25,450 nt of DNA from a virus. Position numbers and translations under genes: made by a program. The DNA lies in the IMG/VR virus record IMGVR_UViG_3300007541_000193, positions 1 to 25,450 of that record. One strand, given 5' to 3'. How positions within the stretch are numbered: position 1 is the first letter of the stretch; each line of letters begins with the position of its first letter. The notes under the pieces are model-generated. The model was given only the letters and a program-made list of their open reading frames with translations. It made no database searches and had not been told where the DNA came from. Of this stretch, positions 1-4,425 are shown in pieces.

Positions 1-349
1 TGTATGTCTCATTGAAAAAGTCACCGTCCCAATGGATACGGAATAGTCTTTCTGCATTTCTCTTCTCACAATCTTTATCAAACTCGTCTATCATCTGATA
101 GAGTAGTGCTTCCATTTCTTGTTGGCTAGCGTCCTTTAGTTGATTCCAATTGTCAACTAGGATTTCCTTTACGCCCTTATAGATTCTTTCGAGGTTGCCA
201 GCGTAGCAGATTTTCTCGCATACGCTTGTCGCTCCAGGACAGGAATAACTCTTCCCAGAAGGAAGGCCAAAAGTATTTGCGATAGTCGGCGTTTTGCCAT
301 TTGGGGAGACTGCATTTGTTACCTTTCTATCTTTCGAACGTCTTAGCAT
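1..349 (-). CDS. Gp88-like cysteine-motif phage protein (3' end outside window)
   Basis: The 116 visible residues begin MLRRSKDRKV and carry a GLPSGKSYSCPGA stretch, then three cysteines (C37, C44, C48) in the pattern C-x6-C-x3-C-Y-A, and later HWDGDFF near residue 107. From memory this matches the actinobacteriophage Gene 88 family (near mycobacteriophage L5 gp88) and resembles Gp37/Gp68 proteins, whose clustered cysteines suggest a metal or Fe-S site; the biochemical role is unknown. An AGAAAGG ribosome site lies six bases before the ATG. The gene overlaps the end of the upstream zinc-finger gene by 23 bases, so the two are probably co-transcribed. The C-terminus runs off the window, so completeness cannot be judged. 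Family call fairly confident, function not. Confidence 0.7.
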   Translation of the reverse strand, partial: MLRRSKDRKVTNAVSPNGKTPTIANTFGLPSGKSYSCPGATSVCEKICYAGNLERIYKGVKEILVDNWNQLKDASQQEMEALLYQMIDEFDKDCEKRNAERLFRIHWDGDFFNETY

Positions 350-488
350 TAGGGACCTTTCTACGTGCACTAGGGTGTTGCACTCTTATAGCATAGCACC
401 TGCCACAGACATTATCAAGTCCGTGACAGTATAAATATTCATTTCTAATTAGTTTTTCACAGTCTGAACAATTATAGGTCTTCATCAT
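327..488 (-). CDS. Small zinc-finger protein, 53 aa
   Basis: The frame starts with tandem ATGs (488 and 485) behind a GAGGAG ribosome site inside the preceding gene and encodes MMKTYNCSDCEK followed by a second pair in VCGRCYA. The CxxC...CxxC arrangement over about 24 residues is a typical zinc knuckle, and the C-terminal third is basic (HPSARRK). It overlaps both neighbours (472-759 upstream, 1-349 downstream), as in a translationally coupled phage operon. A candidate promoter (390-418) for the downstream Gp88-like gene lies inside it, which slightly weakens the coding call. Likely a nucleic-acid or protein binding accessory factor; no named family recognised. Confidence 0.6.
   Translation of the reverse strand: MMKTYNCSDCEKLIRNEYLYCHGLDNVCGRCYAIRVQHPSARRKVPNAKTFER
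390..418 (-). promoter_or_regulatory. Candidate sigma70-type promoter with AATGTC motif
   Basis: On the minus strand TTGATA (413-418) and TATGCT (390-395) are separated by 17 bases, with AATGTC (408-413) joined to the -35 box. It would serve the Gp88-like gene starting at 349. It lies inside the zinc-finger frame. Confidence 0.45.
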
Positions 489-759
489 ACTCCTCATCTA
501 GCTCTACCCAAAAGTCTAGGTGGTGTTGTTCGATAATTGCGTGGGTAGGTGCAACAGTTAGTCCTTTGTATCCTACGCCCTCAGGAAGTGATACATTCTT
601 CATCCAGTCACCTGCATTAGCATTCTGAATAGCCTCAATACATACTGGAACCATACTAACTGGGACTGGGGGGAAGTGATTAGAAGTTAGGTGCCAAGAA
701 ATGGCACTCTCAATCTCTAGTAGTTCTGCCATCTCTGCTGCTTGTATGCTACCCATCAT
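472..759 (-). CDS. Conserved-looking phage protein of unknown function, 95 aa
   Basis: I chose the ATG at 759 (protein MMGSIQAAEMAELLEIE...) because AGAAAG sits five bases before it and it overlaps the end of the previous gene; a TTG at 828 would extend the frame but deeply overlaps that gene. The N-terminal third is helical; the middle is rich in Pro, Val and Met around HFPPVPVSM; the end is acidic (DEEYDEDL). No catalytic motif or named domain is apparent. It is followed by the zinc-finger gene with a 17-base overlap. Codon use and the tight packing support a real gene; the function is unknown. Confidence 0.6.
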   Translation of the reverse strand: MMGSIQAAEMAELLEIESAISWHLTSNHFPPVPVSMVPVCIEAIQNANAGDWMKNVSLPEGVGYKGLTVAPTHAIIEQHHLDFWVELDEEYDEDL

Positions 760-928
760 TCCTACTTTCTCTAATAGCCTTAGCATTGTTGCTCTGGCGT
801 GTGCCCTTGTATTGCTTAGGGGTAACAACTAGGTGGGGTGCTTTCAGCATAGACTGAAACAGGGCAGCAGACTCAGCCTTACGCCTAGCCTCATTTGCCC
901 TACCTAGTTTCTTACCCTTTTTCTTCAT
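749..928 (-). CDS. Small basic protein, 59 aa
   Basis: The frame begins ATG AAG AAA AAG and encodes a lysine/arginine-rich protein (MKKKGKKLGRANEARRK at the start, KQYKGTRQSNNAKAIRES near the end) with a short hydrophobic centre. Such strongly basic phage microproteins often bind nucleic acid, but no fold can be named. It is the first gene after the promoter-like element at 940-958, whose -10 box ends 11 bases before the ATG, so the leader would be only a few bases. It overlaps the next gene by 11 bases. Confidence 0.6.
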   Translation of the reverse strand: MKKKGKKLGRANEARRKAESAALFQSMLKAPHLVVTPKQYKGTRQSNNAKAIRESRNDG

Positions 929-939
929 AGTTTCACTAT

Positions 940-958
940 AGCATAGGGGTCAGACATT
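940..958 (-). promoter_or_regulatory. Promoter-like element, AATGTC-N7-TATGCT
   Basis: The minus strand reads AATGTC (953-958), seven bases, then TATGCT (940-945). The same spacing recurs at 1625-1643 and 2573-2591. No good -35 box is seen here, so the AATGTC may be a regulator site rather than a core element. Confidence 0.45.
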
Positions 959-1015
959 TTTGGGATTTGATTTGCGAGTTCATAAATCTCTTTCGTAAAC
1001 CGATCATGGAGAGGA

Positions 1016-1048
1016 GGGGGGGCGGCCCCACATTCCCCCAACGGAATG
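1016..1048. repeat. G-tract/CGGCCC element, copy 1, with short hairpin
   Basis: A run of seven G followed by CGGCCCC interrupts otherwise A+T-rich DNA and recurs at 1875-1888. Immediately beside it CATTCC (1031-1036) and GGAATG (1043-1048) form a six-base-pair stem. It lies in the 929-1099 gap between two minus-strand units. The role is unknown. Confidence 0.5.
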
Positions 1049-1099
1049 AAAGGATAAGAAACTTTCCGCTTGAGGAATGGGGCTAGTCGCTTGGTTAGA

Positions 1100-1207
1100 C
1101 TAGAATGGTGGCTGATTCTTTCGGTATCCAATGCCGTGAGCAACGACATAGACAACAGCAACCAAAATCAAATCAACTAGCAAGTTGAACCCGTTATAGA
1201 AAATCAT
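1100..1207 (-). CDS. Single-segment membrane peptide, 35 aa
   Basis: A strong AGAGGAGG ribosome site precedes this 35-residue frame. The protein starts MIFYNGFN, has one hydrophobic segment (about residues 9-25, LLVDLILVAVVYVVAHG) and a short basic, polar tail ending NQPPF. Its ATG overlaps the stop of the upstream 34-residue gene (ATGA), so the two are translationally coupled. Single-span phage peptides of this size can act in lysis timing, superinfection exclusion or modulation of host membrane enzymes; nothing here distinguishes these. Confidence 0.55.
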   Translation of the reverse strand: MIFYNGFNLLVDLILVAVVYVVAHGIGYRKNQPPF

Positions 1208-1308
1208 TCTGCCTCCTCTGTTGAGAATAGACTACCATTGTCCTCCGACAACATCAAGTCTATTTTGTAGATTAGTTCTTCTAGTTCTGAAACTGATAGT
1301 TTAGACAT
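1204..1308 (-). CDS. Acidic helical microprotein, 34 aa
   Basis: Encodes MSKLSVSELEELIYKIDLML followed by an acidic tail ending STEEAE. The heptad-like spacing of Leu, Ile and Met suggests one amphipathic helix that may pair with a partner protein. It overlaps the upstream zinc-ribbon gene by eight bases (ATGTCTAA) and the downstream membrane-peptide gene by four (ATGA), so it sits in the middle of a coupled four-gene set (1593 to 1100). No family recognised. Confidence 0.5.
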   Translation of the reverse strand: MSKLSVSELEELIYKIDLMLSEDNGSLFSTEEAE

Positions 1309-1450
1309 ACTCGTTATACTCCTCTGGGAAGTCTTCGCCAAGATAAGTCTTGGCATCTGGAAGTGGCATTAGCCCGTCATACTCGTTGCAGTGAGGGCAG
1401 ACATAGTCGTTGACTATGTTTAGGCAGTATACGCATAGTGATTCACTCAT
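1301..1450 (-). CDS. Zinc-ribbon microprotein, 49 aa
   Basis: The N-terminus has two CxxC pairs (LCVYCLN, residues 5-11, and VCPHCNE, residues 17-23) only eight residues apart, a compact zinc-ribbon arrangement. The second half is acidic (KTYLGEDFPEEYNEYV). It starts within the stop of the upstream 48-residue gene (ATGA) and overlaps the next gene by eight bases. It belongs to a group of short CxxC proteins in this early region that look like variations on one theme, probably adaptors for protein-protein contacts. The exact role is unknown. Confidence 0.6.
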   Translation of the reverse strand: MSESLCVYCLNIVNDYVCPHCNEYDGLMPLPDAKTYLGEDFPEEYNEYV

Positions 1451-1593
1451 TTTACCAACCCCAATCTGACTTGCTCTAGGGCATAGTCCATTAGAACCAT
1501 TTCCATTTCTGTTAGGTCACGACCAATGATTTCCTGAGCACTAGCACAGACTTTTTCGATTGTGACATTCTTGTAGATTTTTGACTGCTCCAT
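1447..1593 (-). CDS. Helical microprotein of unknown function, 48 aa
   Basis: An AGAAAGG ribosome site precedes MEQSKIYKNVTIEKVCASAQ. The remainder (EMEMVLMDYALEQVRLGLVK) reads as one amphipathic helix. It is the first gene of a four-gene minus-strand set (1593 to 1100) driven by the promoter-like element at 1625-1654. No catalytic or metal-binding pattern is visible beyond a single cysteine. Tight ATGA coupling to the next gene supports it being translated. Confidence 0.55.
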   Translation of the reverse strand: MEQSKIYKNVTIEKVCASAQEIIGRDLTEMEMVLMDYALEQVRLGLVK

Positions 1594-1624
1594 TATTTAT
1601 CCTTTCTGATTATACGATTACTCT

Positions 1625-1654
1625 AGCATAGGGGTAGGACATTTTAGATGCCAA
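1625..1654 (-). promoter_or_regulatory. Promoter with AATGTC motif in spacer
   Basis: On the minus strand TTGGCA (1649-1654), an 18-base spacer containing AATGTC (1638-1643), and TATGCT (1625-1630). It drives the set beginning at 1593 and overlaps the 3' end of the upstream gene. Confidence 0.5.
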
Positions 1655-1754
1655 CCTCGTCAAGCATTGCTTGGTAGTCGTCGTCCATACTAGCGTTGTA
1701 GCAGTAGACGCAAATCTGGCCCTCAGCCTGGCAGTCGAAGCAGTTGTTGTCCAT
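1644..1754 (-). CDS. Zinc-ribbon microprotein, 36 aa
   Basis: The frame follows a GAAAGGAT ribosome site and encodes MDNNCFDCQAEGQICVYCYN: two CxxC pairs separated by six residues. An acidic helical tail follows (DDDYQAMLDEVGI). It is monocistronic between its own promoter (1781-1821) and the next promoter, which overlaps its stop region. Its cysteine spacing is close to the 49-residue protein at 1301-1450, suggesting a shared small zinc-ribbon design. Function unknown. Confidence 0.6.
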   Translation of the reverse strand: MDNNCFDCQAEGQICVYCYNASMDDDYQAMLDEVGI

Positions 1755-1780
1755 TTGGTTATCCTTTCGTTGATAGTGCT

Positions 1781-1821
1781 ACGCTATCACACCCCACCGA
1801 CATTGTCAACACGACACGCCG
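1781..1821 (-). promoter_or_regulatory. Promoter TTGACA-N17-TAGCGT with CGGCGTGT and AATGTC motifs
   Basis: On the minus strand a perfect TTGACA (1804-1809) is followed after 17 bases by TAGCGT (1781-1786). GACAATGTC is a perfect odd palindrome spanning the -35 box. CGGCGTGT (1814-1821) lies nine bases upstream of AATGTC, as it does at 2601-2608. Confidence 0.65.
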
Positions 1822-1874
1822 AGAATTTGGGAAAACTAAATGTGGTGTCATAAGCGGATCTTTCTACTAGATGT

Positions 1875-1919
1875 GGGGGGGGCGGCCCACCACCGACATT
1901 TTGTCAATGGGACACGCCG
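1875..1919 (-). promoter_or_regulatory. G-tract/CGGCCC element copy 2 joined to a promoter-like -35 motif
   Basis: Minus strand: CGGCGTGT (1912-1919), TTGACA (1902-1907), AATGTC, then a GGGCCGC-plus-C-run block (1875-1888) where the -10 box should be. The upstream half matches the other early promoters but no -10 is recognisable, so it may be a broken promoter or a pure regulator site. Confidence 0.4.
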
Positions 1920-1926
1920 TGAAAGC

Positions 1927-2073
1927 CTAGTTTATTTCACCATAGGCTTCCCAGCAGAGAAGGCAACCCTCCTCGCCAGCCTCATCAATGTAGACGTGAG
2001 GCGTGTAGTTATCGCATACCTCGCAAATGGCGGTATCGAAACCAATGAACTGAGTTTTTACAACTTCTAGCAT
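1927..2073 (-). CDS. Zinc-ribbon microprotein, 48 aa
   Basis: AGAAAGGAT precedes the ATG. The protein has a short N-terminal strand (MLEVVKTQFIGFDTA), then CEVC and, 19 residues on, CLLC: two CxxC pairs bracketing an acidic loop (HVYIDEAGEEG), a classical zinc-ribbon layout. It is followed by the element at 1875-1919 and preceded by the promoter at 2099-2127, so it appears to be its own transcription unit. No named family can be assigned; a regulatory or adaptor role is likely but inferred. Confidence 0.6.
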   Translation of the reverse strand: MLEVVKTQFIGFDTAICEVCDNYTPHVYIDEAGEEGCLLCWEAYGEIN

Positions 2074-2098
2074 TTTTATCCTTTCTTTATCTAAGATT

Positions 2099-2127
2099 AT
2101 TCAATCACACTTTGGTGACTTTGTCAA
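2099..2127 (-). promoter_or_regulatory. Promoter with perfect TTGACA
   Basis: On the minus strand TTGACA (2122-2127), 17 bases, TTGAAT (2099-2104); AAGTC replaces AATGTC after the -35. It drives the zinc-ribbon gene starting at 2073. The -10 is weak. Confidence 0.5.
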
Positions 2128-2154
2128 GTCTTTTTTGGTAACAAATTGATAACA

Positions 2155-2331
2155 TTACCAAGACCTCTTTGTTCCAAGAGACCTAGCGATTGACATCAAG
2201 CCCATTACATACTCGATGGTTTTGGAATCAACATCACGTTCACCAATGATTTCTATCATTAGGTCAATTTCTTGCTCTACCTCTTTGAGGTTTAGCAAAT
2301 CTAGTGTTCGGTATCTATCTAGTGAATCCAT
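2155..2331 (-). CDS. Helical protein of unknown function, 58 aa
   Basis: The ATG overlaps the stop of the upstream 70-residue gene in a TAATG junction, so translation is coupled. The protein starts MDSLDRYRTLDLLNLKEVEQ and is predicted to be entirely helical, ending in a basic tail (ARSLGTKRSW). There is no cysteine pair and no recognisable catalytic motif. Pairing with the upstream helical protein in a two-gene unit suggests that the two act together, for example as a complex; this is inference. Confidence 0.55.
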   Translation of the reverse strand: MDSLDRYRTLDLLNLKEVEQEIDLMIEIIGERDVDSKTIEYVMGLMSIARSLGTKRSW

Positions 2332-2543
2332 TAGACCTCCCCATTCTCAAACTTGGCTTTCCTCTCAAGGAACCTAGCCCAAGACTTGGAACCCTCTGCG
2401 AGAGTGATACCCATTAGGGCAATAACCCTACCTACAACACGGGGGTCCATAGTGGAGACACCTGTCTCACCATCACGCTTCTCAACAAAAGCAACCTGGG
2501 TTGCCTCGAACTCTGCGATTACATCTGCTACTGACTTTGACAT
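2331..2543 (-). CDS. Helical protein of unknown function, 70 aa
   Basis: A ribosome site AGAAAGGAT lies just before the ATG, and the promoter-like element at 2573-2608 lies directly upstream. The protein (MSKSVADVIAEFEATQVAFV at the N-terminus, KSWARFLERKAKFENGEV at the end) is mainly helical with mixed charge. No signature motif is visible. It forms a two-gene unit with the 58-residue gene through a TAATG stop/start overlap. Frames on the opposite strand here are shadows. Confidence 0.6.
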   Translation of the reverse strand: MSKSVADVIAEFEATQVAFVEKRDGETGVSTMDPRVVGRVIALMGITLAEGSKSWARFLERKAKFENGEV

Positions 2544-2572
2544 TTACTATCCTTTCTAACTACTATTACAGT

Positions 2573-2608
2573 AGCATAGGGCACCGACATTTTAGCACTA
2601 ACACGCCG
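2573..2608 (-). promoter_or_regulatory. Promoter-like element AATGTC-N7-TATGCT with CGGCGTGT upstream
   Basis: Minus strand: CGGCGTGT (2601-2608), nine bases, AATGTC (2586-2591), seven bases, TATGCT (2573-2578). It drives the two-gene unit starting at 2543. Confidence 0.5.
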
Positions 2609-2616
2609 TGTTGTTA

Positions 2617-2703
2617 TCATCTTGTTATAAAAAGACTCAAGGCGTACACTCCAGTGATTAGTAGGGACAGGGTCAGGGTCATTGATAAGAGTATGTTTTT
2701 CAT
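2617..2703 (-). CDS. Leaderless membrane peptide, 28 aa
   Basis: The promoter at 2710-2738 has its -10 box ending six bases before this ATG, so transcription should begin on the start codon itself. The 28 residues (MKNILLSMTLTLSLLITGVY, then ALSLFITR) are a short basic N-terminus plus one long hydrophobic segment, which could be a membrane anchor or an uncleaved signal-like peptide. There is no ribosome site, as expected for a leaderless gene. It is the only product of its transcript before the next promoter. Function unknown. Confidence 0.5.
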   Translation of the reverse strand: MKNILLSMTLTLSLLITGVYALSLFITR

Positions 2704-2709
2704 AGGTCT

Positions 2710-2738
2710 ATTGTAGTGGGGGGGTCTGACATTGTCAA
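2710..2738 (-). promoter_or_regulatory. Near-consensus promoter TTGACA-N17-TACAAT
   Basis: On the minus strand TTGACA (2733-2738), exactly 17 bases, TACAAT (2710-2715). The palindrome GACAATGTC covers the -35 region and a run of seven C lies in the spacer. This is the strongest promoter match in the early region. Confidence 0.7.
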
Positions 2739-2864
2739 GCATAAAGGCGGTGTGCTCACTAATTTGTTTGATTTCTTTCCCAAGATCGTGTATCGTACAT
2801 ATTTACAAAATATTCAGATTTTTGTGGAAATATATTATAACATTTTGGTAACGAAATATTTTTT

Positions 2865-2999
2865 TCAGATTTCGAGGGTAGATAATAGCAAAACAACACC
2901 CATAAAGATAAATATCCATACAGATGCTACAAATGTTGTATAGATAATAATCCAGAGCTTACCTGGATCCAGTTTCTTCTTTAATAATTTCGAGGGCAT
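2865..2999 (-). CDS. Single-segment membrane protein, 44 aa
   Basis: The frame begins inside the upstream 44-residue gene, behind AAAGG eight bases before the ATG. It has a very basic N-terminus (MPSKLLKKKLDPGK) and one long hydrophobic segment (about residues 15-40, LWIIIYTTFVASVWIFIFMG onward). The positive-inside rule predicts a cytoplasmic N-terminus. Size, topology and coupling resemble small phage membrane effectors, but no family is recognisable. Between this gene and 2710 nothing further is seen. Confidence 0.55.
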   Translation of the reverse strand: MPSKLLKKKLDPGKLWIIIYTTFVASVWIFIFMGVVLLLSTLEI

Positions 3000-3093
3000 A
3001 TCTCAATCCTTTGATGTATTCTTCTTGGTCCTTATGATCATCTATCTCTAATAGAAGTCTCATCATTATCATCTGAAAGTATTCTTGGGTCAT
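2959..3093 (-). CDS. Acidic helical protein, 44 aa
   Basis: An AGGAG site six bases before the ATG and a TGGTATAAT promoter on the minus strand (3111-3119) support the start. The protein (MTQEYFQMIMMRLLLEIDDH, then a charged helix ending IKEETGSR) looks like one or two amphipathic helices. It overlaps the membrane-protein gene by 41 bases in another frame. Unknown function; perhaps a soluble partner of that membrane protein. Confidence 0.5.
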   Translation of the reverse strand: MTQEYFQMIMMRLLLEIDDHKDQEEYIKGLRYALEIIKEETGSR

Positions 3094-3103
3094 ATAAATC
3101 TCC

Positions 3104-3119
3104 TGCTATAATTATACCA
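3104..3119. promoter_or_regulatory. Symmetric bidirectional extended -10 promoter
   Basis: The stretch TGCTATAATTATACCA reads as an extended -10 box (TGNTATAAT) on both strands: TGC+TATAAT on plus (3104-3112) and TGG+TATAAT on minus (3119-3111). The leftward transcript serves the gene starting at 3093. The rightward one would begin on the ATG at 3119. Plus-strand TTGGGT at 3085-3090 is a possible weak -35. Confidence 0.6.
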
Positions 3120-3178
3120 TGTGTGGAAACTGTGAAAATTGTAAATGTCCAGGAAAGAACACTCCTTCTGGGCTTTAA
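3119..3178 (+). CDS. Possible leaderless Cys-rich microprotein, 19 aa
   Basis: The frame encodes MCGNCENCKCPGKNTPSGL, with four cysteines as CxxCxxCxC in ten residues, a metal-binding pattern. The ATG lies exactly six bases after the plus-strand TATAAT of the symmetric promoter, the same geometry as several well-supported genes in this window, so a leaderless mRNA is predicted. Against it are the tiny size and the lack of comparison data. Three hairpins follow at once (3177-3244), so the transcript could instead act as RNA. Confidence 0.35.
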   Translation: MCGNCENCKCPGKNTPSGL

Positions 3179-3244
3179 GACTTATACGTCTTTATGAGCT
3201 ATCCGACATAGCTTGATAATGTACATATGTTATGTTTATTATCA
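3177..3244 (+). other. Three consecutive hairpins in a gene-free gap
   Basis: AAGAC/GTCTT (3177-3192), AGCTAT/ATAGCT with a CCGAC loop (3197-3213), and TGATAAT/ATTATCA enclosing ACATA/TATGT (3214-3244). None has a following U-tract on the plus strand, so simple intrinsic termination is not shown. The rest of the gap to 3306 is A-rich with nothing else recognised. Confidence 0.45.
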
Positions 3245-3306
3245 TAGGTGTCGATGGTGTCTCTTATTCCGCCGATTTCTTAAACTCAAAAAAAAATCGA
3301 AAAACT

Positions 3307-3843
3307 TTATTTCAACGCCGAAGCTAAATCAGAATGGTACTGATTATTTGTAAAGGCTACGATTACGTACCTGTTCCCACCGCCGACCTCTTTAACGCCG
3401 TGCTTTATATTTCCTGCGTGAATTGCAATTGATCCACGGGCGGGCTTTATTTCTACATCGTAATCTGGATAAAATATTTCTCCGCCAGAATAGGCTTCTG
3501 GGCCTGAGATATAAACTACAATTCCGTGTTCAACGTCTTGTCCTGAACCATTGCCATCAATGTGGACACTTTGGCCTGAGCCAGGACCGATAAACTGAAT
3601 CTCTTCTCTAGGGTAAAAATCGACAAATGGGATGTTTTGATCTTTAAGGAATTTAAAAATTCTATTACCAATGCTATCCATGATAGGGTCAGAAACTGGA
3701 AATGTCTTATAGCCGCCCAACTCTGGATCCGAAAGAAGCTCAGAAACTACATCAGAGTTCTCTTCAATAATCTTGTCTAAATACTCTAGCTCATAGTCTG
3801 ATAGAAAAGTTTCATGATAAAAAATCTTTTCATTAATCCACAT
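3307..3843 (-). CDS. 2OG-Fe(II) oxygenase, prolyl-4-hydroxylase-like, 178 aa
   Basis: I start at the ATG at 3843 because AGGAG sits six to seven bases before it; an ATG at 3876 lies inside the preceding gene. The double-stranded beta-helix core shows the iron triad H94-x-D96 (VHIDG) and H148 (IKHGV), with R158 as the expected 2-oxoglutarate anchor and SGGEIFYPDYDVEIKPARG between them, the usual P4H-like pattern. The family uses O2 and 2-oxoglutarate to hydroxylate protein side chains or other substrates. It is the last gene of the 5931-3307 operon. The substrate is unknown. Confidence 0.85.
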   Translation of the reverse strand: MWINEKIFYHETFLSDYELEYLDKIIEENSDVVSELLSDPELGGYKTFPVSDPIMDSIGNRIFKFLKDQNIPFVDFYPREEIQFIGPGSGQSVHIDGNGSGQDVEHGIVVYISGPEAYSGGEIFYPDYDVEIKPARGSIAIHAGNIKHGVKEVGGGNRYVIVAFTNNQYHSDLASALK

Positions 3844-4048
3844 CGCTATCTCCTGATTCAAGAATGCGAGTTTCATTCCTTACCGTATGTCCAAACTTCT
3901 CAACATATATCTGAATAAGTTTATAGGAAACGCCTAGCTCTTTAGAGAGTTCCCTTGCCGAACGATTCTTTGTTATATATTCGTTATATATCCACTGTTC
4001 GTCTTTGTAGGGCTTGTTACTCAGCAACGGTTTCAAAGTCTGTCTCAA
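3833..4048 (-). CDS. Small helix-turn-helix protein
   Basis: The core (SARELSKELGVSYKLIQIYV) is a clear helix-turn-helix of the homeodomain/resolvase-like type, followed by basic HTVRNETR, consistent with DNA binding. No ATG exists in the frame; TTG codons at 4048, 4036 and 4027 are possible starts and none has a convincing ribosome site, so the N-terminus is uncertain. It overlaps the upstream gene (stop at 4017) and the oxygenase downstream by 11 bases. It may regulate the phage or recruit another protein to DNA. Confidence 0.6.
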   Translation of the reverse strand: MRQTLKPLLSNKPYKDEQWIYNEYITKNRSARELSKELGVSYKLIQIYVEKFGHTVRNETRILESGDSDVD

Positions 4049-4235
4049 CCAGGTCCCAGGCTAGGATGTTTGAAACTGGCATTCTTGCTGACTTTGCCTC
4101 TTCTTCAGAATCTGCCTCTACAATTAGGGTTAGTGTTGACAAAACCTCATCAGTAACTGGGAAATCCAAATTTGTGTTATTTGCCCAGTCTGCTCTAACT
4201 ACATCTGGGATTGGCTTAAATACATACTTACTCAT
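4017..4235 (-). CDS. Protein of unknown function, 72 aa
   Basis: The ATG overlaps the stop of the upstream gene by eight bases. The protein begins MSKYVFKPIPDVVRADWANN and contains a strand-rich centre (LSTLTLIVEADSEEEAKSAR) that resembles a small alpha/beta domain, with an acidic end. No motif is recognisable. Together with the 62-residue gene it forms a coupled pair between the methyltransferase and the HTH gene; a joint function is likely but not defined. Confidence 0.55.
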   Translation of the reverse strand: MSKYVFKPIPDVVRADWANNTNLDFPVTDEVLSTLTLIVEADSEEEAKSARMPVSNILAWDLVETDFETVAE

Positions 4236-4416
4236 TAATTACTCCATCACTTACAAGTGCATCATAAATTTGCCCCTGAATTTTTTCAAGCTGGGGCCTT
4301 ACCTGGCTCATCATCTGCTCAATCTGATCATCTGGCAAGCTAGCACTCTGCATAGCCTCAAGATTGTTAGTCTCAGCAATAAGAACCATCTTCTCCACTA
4401 CTTCGTCTCGTGTCAT
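4228..4416 (-). CDS. Helical protein of unknown function, 62 aa
   Basis: AAGGA precedes the ATG by seven bases. The protein (MTRDEVVEKMVLIAETNNLE at the start, IEQMMSQVRPQLEKIQGQIY in the middle) is predicted to be nearly all helix, with Met/Leu spacing suggesting a coiled-coil or helical bundle. It follows the methyltransferase gene after nine bases and overlaps the next gene by eight. No family recognised. Confidence 0.55.
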   Translation of the reverse strand: MTRDEVVEKMVLIAETNNLEAMQSASLPDDQIEQMMSQVRPQLEKIQGQIYDALVSDGVINE

Positions 4417-4425
4417 TTTTATTCC

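Noticed and set aside
925-1161. 78-residue minus-strand open frame
   Set aside because: It has no good start, crosses the G-run element and the promoter at 940-958, and covers the membrane-peptide gene. Its last 28 residues look protein-like, so a short remnant cannot be fully excluded.
1759-1851. 30-residue minus-strand frame starting MTPHLVFPNS
   Set aside because: It spans the promoter at 1781-1821 and has only a distant AGAAAG; more likely non-coding.
2716-2943. 75-residue plus-strand frame
   Set aside because: Opposite to a better-supported coupled pair of minus-strand genes; no ribosome site and a composition expected of A+T-rich DNA.
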